From the NCBI RefSeq assembly GCF_036421915.1, contig NZ_JAZGOM010000016.1: a stretch of DNA of 64,000 bases. One strand, written 5' to 3'. The position numbers were made by a program, and so were the translations under genes. This document shows, piece after piece, positions 59,389 to 64,000 of the stretch. Within the stretch, counting starts at the first letter, position 1. Every line of letters starts with the position of its first letter. The stretch is from Georgenia_A wangjunii. Its GTDB lineage: Bacteria; Actinomycetota; Actinomycetes; Actinomycetales; Actinomycetaceae. The notes beneath the pieces were generated by a model, which was not told the DNA's origin, searched no databases, and saw only the letters and a list, made by a program, of their open reading frames with translations.

Positions 59389-59490
59389 ATGAGCTGCCGC
59401 ATCCCAGGTCAGCCGGCACGGCGCTGCGCGCCGGCGCCGGTCGCGCGCGGCCTCACGGCGGCGCCCGCGAACGACGGGAGCCGCTCATGA
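59389..59490 (+). CDS. Possible 33-residue leader ORF overlapping eboC
   Basis: ATG 59389 with AAGAGG before it opens a 33-codon frame beginning MSCRIPGQPARRCAP and ending at TGA 59488-59490, which overlaps the EboC-type ATG (59487) as ATGA. The composition is Ala/Arg/Pro-rich, so it could be chance, but its start site and exact overlap fit a translation-coupling leader. No known homologue recognised. Confidence 0.35.
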   Translation: MSCRIPGQPARRCAPAPVARGLTAAPANDGSRS

Positions 59491-60440
59491 CCACGGCCCG
59501 CGACCTCGCCGAGCTCGTCCGCCTCCCCGCCGCCCTCACCGTCCCCGGGGACACGCTCGCGGGCGCGGCCGCCGCCGGCTGGCCCGCCGGGGCGCGCACG
59601 GCGTTCCTCCCCGCCGCGTCGGCCTGCCTGTACTGGGCCGGCATGGCCCTCAACGACTACGCCGACCGGGACCTCGACGCCGTCGAGCGCCCCGAGCGCC
59701 CTATCCCCTCGGGCCGGGTGAGCCCCCGGCACGCGCTCGCGCTCGCCGCGGGGCTCACCGCCGCCGGGGTCGGGCTCGCCGCCGCCGCCGGCCGGCGCCA
59801 CCTCGTGATCGGTGCCGCGCTCGCCGCGACCGTGTGGAGCTACGACCTCCTCGCCAAGCCGACCCCCCTCGCGCCGGTCGTCATGGCCGCCAACCGCGGG
59901 CTCGACGTCATGCTCGGCGCGGCCGGCAACCCCCGGCCCGCCCTTCCGGCGGCGCTCGCCCTCACGGCGCACACGGTCGCCGTCACCGCCCTCTCCCGCG
60001 GCGAGGTCACCGGCACCACCCCCGCCGTGCCGCGCGGCGCCGCCGCGACGACGGCGATCGTCGCCGTCGCGGCGGCGCTCCTCGCCGGCCCCGCCGGGGC
60101 AGCCGCCCTCGGCGGGCGCGCCGCCGGGGCAGGTGCGCGCCGCCCCCTGCCGGCGGGTGCGACGACAGCCGCCGCGCCGCCGCACCGGAGCGGCCTCACC
60201 CGGCTCGCTGCCGCCGGGCTCGCCGCCACGTACGCCTGGACCGTCGGCCGAGCCCAGCTCGAGGCCGCACGCCGCCCCGACGCCCCGACGGTGCGCCGGG
60301 CCACCGGCGTCGGGATCCGCGGGATGATCCCGCTCCAGGCTTCCCTGACGGCCGGGGCAGGCGCACTGCCCGCCGCGGCCGTCGTGCTCGCCGCCGGGCC
60401 CGTCGCCCGGCTAGCCACGAGGAGGTTGTCCGCAACATGA
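59487..60440 (+). CDS. eboC: UbiA-type prenyltransferase, EboC-like
   Basis: 317 residues from ATG 59487, with GGGAG eight bases upstream. Polytopic UbiA fold with about nine helices. The first Asp-rich motif is clear: MALNDYADRDLDAVERPERPIPSGRVSP (NDxxDxxxD). The second lies in WSYDLLAKPTPLAPVVMAANRGLDVMLGAAGNP, in the EboC style, which differs from classic UbiA. It would attach an isoprenoid to an aromatic or sugar acceptor in the membrane. A 4-bp ATGA overlap with the next gene shows tight coupling. It is the first gene of a conserved ebo cluster. Confidence 0.87.
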   Translation: MTTARDLAELVRLPAALTVPGDTLAGAAAAGWPAGARTAFLPAASACLYWAGMALNDYADRDLDAVERPERPIPSGRVSPRHALALAAGLTAAGVGLAAAAGRRHLVIGAALAATVWSYDLLAKPTPLAPVVMAANRGLDVMLGAAGNPRPALPAALALTAHTVAVTALSRGEVTGTTPAVPRGAAATTAIVAVAAALLAGPAGAAALGGRAAGAGARRPLPAGATTAAAPPHRSGLTRLAAAGLAATYAWTVGRAQLEAARRPDAPTVRRATGVGIRGMIPLQASLTAGAGALPAAAVVLAAGPVARLATRRLSAT

Positions 60441-61285
60441 GACTCGCCTACGGCACGAACGGCTTCACCGGTCATCGCCTGCACGACGCGCTCGAGATCA
60501 TCGCCGAGCTCGGCTACGACGGTGCCGCCATCACGCTCGACCCGCACCACCTCGATCCCTTCGCCGACGACGTCGTCGACCGCACGGCGCGCACGGCACG
60601 CCTCCTCGAGCGGCTCGGGCTCGCGTCCGTCGTCGAGACGGGCGCACCCTTCCTCCTCGACCCGCGCCGGCAGTTCGAGCCGACCTTCGTCTCGGACACC
60701 GGCCGCGAACGCCGCTCCGAGCTCATCCGCCGGGCCATCGACATCGCCGGGGACCTCGGCGCCCCGGTGGTCCACCTGTGGTCCGGCAACCTCCCGCACG
60801 GTACGTCGGAGGAGGAGGGCTGGGACCGTCTCGTCGAGTCCGTCGGGCGGCTCCTGCCCGTCGCCGAGCGCGCCGGCATCACCCTCGCCTTCGAGCCGGA
60901 GCCGTCGATGCTCGTCTCCCGGGTGGCCGACGCCCTCGAGCTGCGTGCCCGTCTCGACAACCCCCGCCAGCTGCAGGTCACGCTCGACATCGGTCACGCG
61001 CGCTGCAACGAGGCGGAGACCCCCGACGGCTGCGTCCGGCTCAGCGCGGGCGCCCTCGCCCACGTCCAGATCGACGACATGCGCCGCGGCGTCCACGCCC
61101 ACCTCGAGTTCGGCGAGGGTGACATCGACTTCCCGCCGGTCTTCACCGCGCTCGCGGAGATCGGCTACGAGGGCCTCGTCTCGGTCGAGCTGAGCCGCCA
61201 CAGCGACTCCGCGCCCGCCGTCGCCGCCCGTTCGATGACCGCCCTGCGCACCTACGCCCGCGCCGCGGCGGGAGCCGTGCGATGA
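60437..61285 (+). CDS. Sugar-phosphate isomerase/epimerase-like TIM-barrel protein of ebo cluster
   Basis: 282 residues. AP-endonuclease-2-type TIM barrel: MRLAYGTNGFTGHRLHDALEIIAELGYDGAAITLDPHHLDP, VVHLWSGNLPHG, ITLAFEPEPSMLVS (metal-binding E), LQVTLDIGHARCNE (D and H), LAHVQIDDMRRGVHAHLEFGEGDIDFPPVF (H/E region) and GLVSVELSRH. These give a plausible divalent-metal site. Such proteins act on sugar or cyclitol-like molecules. It overlaps both neighbours by 4 bp. In other ebo clusters a comparable protein accompanies eboC; its substrate is unknown. Confidence 0.83.
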   Translation: MRLAYGTNGFTGHRLHDALEIIAELGYDGAAITLDPHHLDPFADDVVDRTARTARLLERLGLASVVETGAPFLLDPRRQFEPTFVSDTGRERRSELIRRAIDIAGDLGAPVVHLWSGNLPHGTSEEEGWDRLVESVGRLLPVAERAGITLAFEPEPSMLVSRVADALELRARLDNPRQLQVTLDIGHARCNEAETPDGCVRLSAGALAHVQIDDMRRGVHAHLEFGEGDIDFPPVFTALAEIGYEGLVSVELSRHSDSAPAVAARSMTALRTYARAAAGAVR

Positions 61286-61938
61286 GCGCCGCGCAGGCGG
61301 CCGAGACGCTGCGCGCCGCCCTCGGCGAGGACGGTGCCGCGAAGCTCGACGGGCTCCTCGCCCAGGTCGCGGCCGACCCGGCGGCCATCCACCGGCTCTT
61401 CCCCGCCGCCGCGCGCCGCGTCGGCCGCGGCCCGCTGCCCGGGACGGACGCCCGCGTCGAGGACGAGGTCCGCGCGGCCCTCCTCGCCGCGCACGCGGAC
61501 GCCGTGCCCACGGACCGGCTCGCGGACGACGTCGCCGAGCTCTACCGCCTCGGTGACGCGGACGAGAAGCGCGCCGTCCTCCTCGCGCTCGACCGCCTCC
61601 CGCTCGGCGCCGAGGCCGTCCCTCTCCTCGCCGACGCCCTGCGCACCAACGACACCCGGCTCGTGGCGGCCGCGCTCGGCCCCTACGCCACCCGTCACTA
61701 CGACACCGAGTCGTGGCGCCAGGGTGTGCTCAAGTGCCTCTTCGTCGGGGTGCCTCTCGCCGCCGTCGACGCCCTGCCGGAGCGCGCCGACGCGCGGCTC
61801 GGCGAGATGGTCGCCGCGTACGCGAACGAGCGCCTCGCCGCCGGGCGCGACGTGCCGGCCGACGCCGCCGCCCTCCTCGCCGACTTCCCCGACCAGGTGA
61901 GCGCCGCCGGCCTCACCGGTCGCCTCCCCACCCCCTGA
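61282..61938 (+). CDS. eboA: EboA-domain protein
   Basis: 218 residues from ATG 61282, overlapping the isomerase stop. It is a helical protein with the EboA hallmarks: RLFPAAARRVGRGPLP near 40-55, LYRLGDADEKRAVLLALDRLPLGAEAVPLLADALRTNDTRLVAAALGPYATRHYDTESWRQGVLKCLFVGVPLAAV near 90-165. The repeated alpha-helical pattern recalls HEAT-like units. EboA proteins occur only in ebo clusters and have no known biochemical role; in cyanobacteria ebo genes are needed for scytonemin precursor export. Confidence 0.88.
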   Translation: MSAAQAAETLRAALGEDGAAKLDGLLAQVAADPAAIHRLFPAAARRVGRGPLPGTDARVEDEVRAALLAAHADAVPTDRLADDVAELYRLGDADEKRAVLLALDRLPLGAEAVPLLADALRTNDTRLVAAALGPYATRHYDTESWRQGVLKCLFVGVPLAAVDALPERADARLGEMVAAYANERLAAGRDVPADAAALLADFPDQVSAAGLTGRLPTP

Positions 61939-61965
61939 GACCCCACCGAGCCCGCAGGAGACGCA

Positions 61966-62832
61966 GTGCGCATCTTCGACCCGCACATCCACATGACGTC
62001 GCGCACGACCGACGACTACGAGGCCATGCACGCCGCCGGCGTCCGCGCCGTCGTCGAGCCGGCGTTCTGGCTCGGCCAGCCGCGTACGTCGGTGGAGAGC
62101 TTCATCGACTACTTCGACGGCCTGCTGGGCTGGGAGCGCTTCCGCGCCGCCCAGTTCGGCATCGTCCACCACGCCACCATCGGGCTCAACCCCAAGGAGG
62201 CGAACGACCCGCGCTGCATCGGGGTCCTCGACATCCTGCCCCGCTACCTCGAGAAGGACGGCGTGGTCGCCGTCGGGGAGACCGGGTTCGACTCGATGAC
62301 GCCGGAGGAGGAGCACGTCTTCGTCCGCCAGCTCGAGCTCGCCGGTGAGCACGAGCTGCCCGTGCTCGTCCACACCCCGCACCGGGACAAGGCCTCCGGC
62401 ACCCGCCGCACGCTCGAGATCGTCGCTGAGGTGGGCCTCGCGCCCGAGCTCGTCGTCGTCGACCACCTCAACGAGACGACGGTCGACATCGTCGCCGACG
62501 CCGGCGCCTGGATGGGTTTCTCCGTCTACCCGGACACGAAGATGGACGAGGACCGCATGGTGCGGATCCTCGCCCGGCGCGGCCTCGAGCGCGTGCTCGT
62601 CAACTCCGCCGCGGACTGGGGCCGCAGCGACCCGCTCAAGACCCTCAAGACCGGTCAGGCCATGCTCGCGGCGGGGTTCACCGACGACGACGTCGACGAG
62701 GTCCTGTGGCGCAACCCCGTCGCTTTCTACGGGCAGAGCGGGCGCCTCCTGCTCGACGAGGAGACCACCGACGCCGCCACGTACGAGGGCAACTCCGTCC
62801 TGCGCGGCGAGCCCGTCACCAAGGAGGGCTGA
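61966..62832 (+). CDS. eboB: TatD-family metal-dependent hydrolase, EboB-like
   Basis: 288 residues from GTG 61966 with AGGAG upstream. Metal ligands of the TatD/amidohydrolase fold appear: FDPHIHM (two His), VGETGFD (Glu), LVHTPHRDKA (His), VVDHLNETT (His) and VNSAADWGRSD (Asp). Pro/Ala at usual TatD positions suggests a specialised branch. It would hydrolyse a phosphodiester or amide-like bond in the ebo product. The last codons carry AAGGAGG, the ribosome-binding site of the following gene. Confidence 0.87.
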   Translation: MRIFDPHIHMTSRTTDDYEAMHAAGVRAVVEPAFWLGQPRTSVESFIDYFDGLLGWERFRAAQFGIVHHATIGLNPKEANDPRCIGVLDILPRYLEKDGVVAVGETGFDSMTPEEEHVFVRQLELAGEHELPVLVHTPHRDKASGTRRTLEIVAEVGLAPELVVVDHLNETTVDIVADAGAWMGFSVYPDTKMDEDRMVRILARRGLERVLVNSAADWGRSDPLKTLKTGQAMLAAGFTDDDVDEVLWRNPVAFYGQSGRLLLDEETTDAATYEGNSVLRGEPVTKEG

Positions 62833-62835
62833 GCG

Positions 62836-64000
62836 CTGCGGTTCCGCCACGGCGACGGCACGGTCGTCCACCTCGCCTACTGCACGAACGTGCACCCCGC
62901 GGAGGACGTCGACGGGCTCCTCGACCAGCTGGAGCGCTTCGCCGGGCCCGTGCGCGCCGAGCTCGACGTCGCCCGGCTCGGGGTGGGCCTGTGGCTGCCC
63001 GCCGACGCCGCCGCGCAGCTCGTGCGCTCCGCGCCGGACCTCGCGCGCCTGCGGGACGGCCTCGCGCGCGCCGGCCTCGAGGTCGTCACGCTCAACGCCT
63101 TCCCGTACGCGAGCTTCCACGCGCCTGTCGTCAAGCACCGCGTCTACCGGCCGGACTGGACCGAGGAGGAGCGGCTCACCTACACCCTCGACTGCGCCCG
63201 CGTCCTCGCGGCGATCCTGCCCGACGACGCCGCCCGCGGCAGCATCTCGACCGTGCCGCTCGCGTGGCGCACGCCGTGGTCCGCCGAGCGCCACGCCCAG
63301 GCCCGCACGGGCCTCGACCGGCTCGCCGCGGGTCTCGCCGACGTCGAGCGCGAGACGGGCCGGCGGGTGAGGGTGGCGCTCGAGCCCGAGCCCGGCTGCG
63401 TCGTCGAGACGGCGGCCGACGCTGCGCAGCACCTGAGCGGCCTCGACCCCGACTACCTCGGCGTCTGCCTCGACATGTGCCACATGGCGACGGGGTTCGA
63501 GGACCCGGCCGCCTCCCTCGCCGCGCTCGACGGCGCCGGCCTCGAGGTCGTCAAGTCCCAGCTCGCGGCGGCCCTCCACGTGGCCGAGCCGGCCGCGCCC
63601 GCCTCCCGCGCCGCCCTCGGCGGCTTCGCCGAGGACCGCTTCCTCCACCAGGTGCGCGAGCACGACGGCGCGGCCGTGCGCGCCGTCGACGACCTCCCGG
63701 AGGCCCTCGCCGACGGCGGGCTGCCGGGCGAGAGGCCGTGGCGCGTCCACTTCCACGTCCCCGTCCACGCCGAGCCCGACGCGCCGCTCGAGGGCACGAG
63801 CACCTACCTGCGCGAGGCAGCCCGGGCACTCGTCGGCGGCCCCCGGGCCCTCACCGACCACCTCGAGGTCGAGACGTACACGTGGTCCGTCCTGCCCGCG
63901 CACCTGCGCCCCGCCGACGACGCCGGGCTCGTCGCCGGCCTCGCCGCCGAGCTGCGCTGGACCCGTGACCTCCTCGTCGACCTCGGCCTGGAGGCGCTGT
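62836..64000 (+). CDS. eboE: EboE-type metabolite-traffic protein (xylose-isomerase-like), partial
   Basis: 388 codons are visible; the frame continues past the window end. There is no ATG, GTG or TTG at the natural start. The frame follows the eboB stop directly as GCG CTG CGG TTC, and CTG 62836 has AAGGAGG 8 bases upstream, so CTG is the probable start. The protein opens RFRHGDGTVVHLAYCTNVHPAEDVDGLLDQLERF, an EboE signature, and continues as a TIM barrel with VALEPEPGCVVET (metal site), LGVCLDMCHMATGFED and RVHFHVPVHAEPD. Starting later would delete the conserved YCTNVHP segment. Downstream ebo genes probably follow beyond the window. Confidence 0.85.
   Translation, partial: MRFRHGDGTVVHLAYCTNVHPAEDVDGLLDQLERFAGPVRAELDVARLGVGLWLPADAAAQLVRSAPDLARLRDGLARAGLEVVTLNAFPYASFHAPVVKHRVYRPDWTEEERLTYTLDCARVLAAILPDDAARGSISTVPLAWRTPWSAERHAQARTGLDRLAAGLADVERETGRRVRVALEPEPGCVVETAADAAQHLSGLDPDYLGVCLDMCHMATGFEDPAASLAALDGAGLEVVKSQLAAALHVAEPAAPASRAALGGFAEDRFLHQVREHDGAAVRAVDDLPEALADGGLPGERPWRVHFHVPVHAEPDAPLEGTSTYLREAARALVGGPRALTDHLEVETYTWSVLPAHLRPADDAGLVAGLAAELRWTRDLLVDLGLEAL

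Noticed and set aside
1..64000. CRISPR array, prophage, insertion sequence or integrase
   Set aside because: I saw no regularly spaced repeats, transposase, integrase or phage structural genes in any frame.
1..64000. rRNA or tRNA genes
   Set aside because: No cloverleaf or rRNA-like segment was recognised by reading; a tRNAscan or Rfam search would be needed to exclude short RNAs.

Overview
The window is 64 kb of very GC-rich DNA with GTG starts, many 4-bp ATGA/GTGA gene overlaps, leaderless promoters, sortase signals (LPxTG) and actinobacterial families (DUF3027, DUF4012, an XPB N-terminal-type protein, SipW-dependent secreted proteins). This points to a Gram-positive actinobacterium, most likely order Micrococcales (Georgenia/Cellulomonas-like). 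The order is well supported; the genus is inference. The sequence is a draft scaffold: single Ns at 11648, 21427 and 25895 mark joins. Two of these leave the same sequence on both sides, which creates a false duplication and a falsely broken transporter gene.

Layout. (1) 1-7.8 kb: extracellular polysaccharide cluster, visibly less GC-rich than the rest: end of a nucleotide-sugar dehydrogenase, three glycosyltransferases, a TupA-like ATP-grasp protein, a Wzx-type flippase and a Wzc-type tyrosine kinase. (2) 7.9-11.7 kb, minus strand: CAP-domain lipoprotein, LPxTG surface protein, DUF4012 protein and a SipW-type signal peptidase. (3) 12.1-27 kb: secreted carbohydrate-active enzymes (a toroid-like enzyme with discoidin domains, a GH43 enzyme, a wall-anchored GH106 rhamnosidase), a formaldehyde-dehydrogenase-type enzyme, a POT peptide transporter, a LacI-type operator and palindromic repeats. 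(4) 27-45 kb: mixed housekeeping and regulatory genes: SpoIIE-type phosphatase/kinase/STAS protein, glpD-glpK, a regulator-M23 peptidase pair, an OmpA-type lipoprotein, PadR regulator with membrane partner, low-molecular-weight tyrosine phosphatase, manganese catalase, OmpR-type response regulator, a degenerate Hpt protein and a membrane glycosyltransferase 2.

(5) 45-52.4 kb: a matrix-like locus: a lipoprotein, a second SipW peptidase, three secreted proteins with SipW-type signal peptides, then a degenerate GGDEF protein translationally coupled to a PAS histidine kinase. I infer a biofilm or surface-matrix module. (6) 52.5-59.2 kb: conserved actinobacterial block (DUF3027, membrane protein, cold-shock protein, SseB-like protein, XPB-N-type protein); the XPB helicase that often follows is not present. 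(7) 59.3-64 kb: an ebo cluster (EboC-type UbiA prenyltransferase, TIM-barrel isomerase, EboA, EboB/TatD, EboE) running off the end. It has a 20-bp palindrome and a coupled 33-residue ORF in its leader, and its eboE appears to start at CTG. The ebo system is a widespread, poorly understood metabolite-trafficking cluster and is the most interesting unit here.
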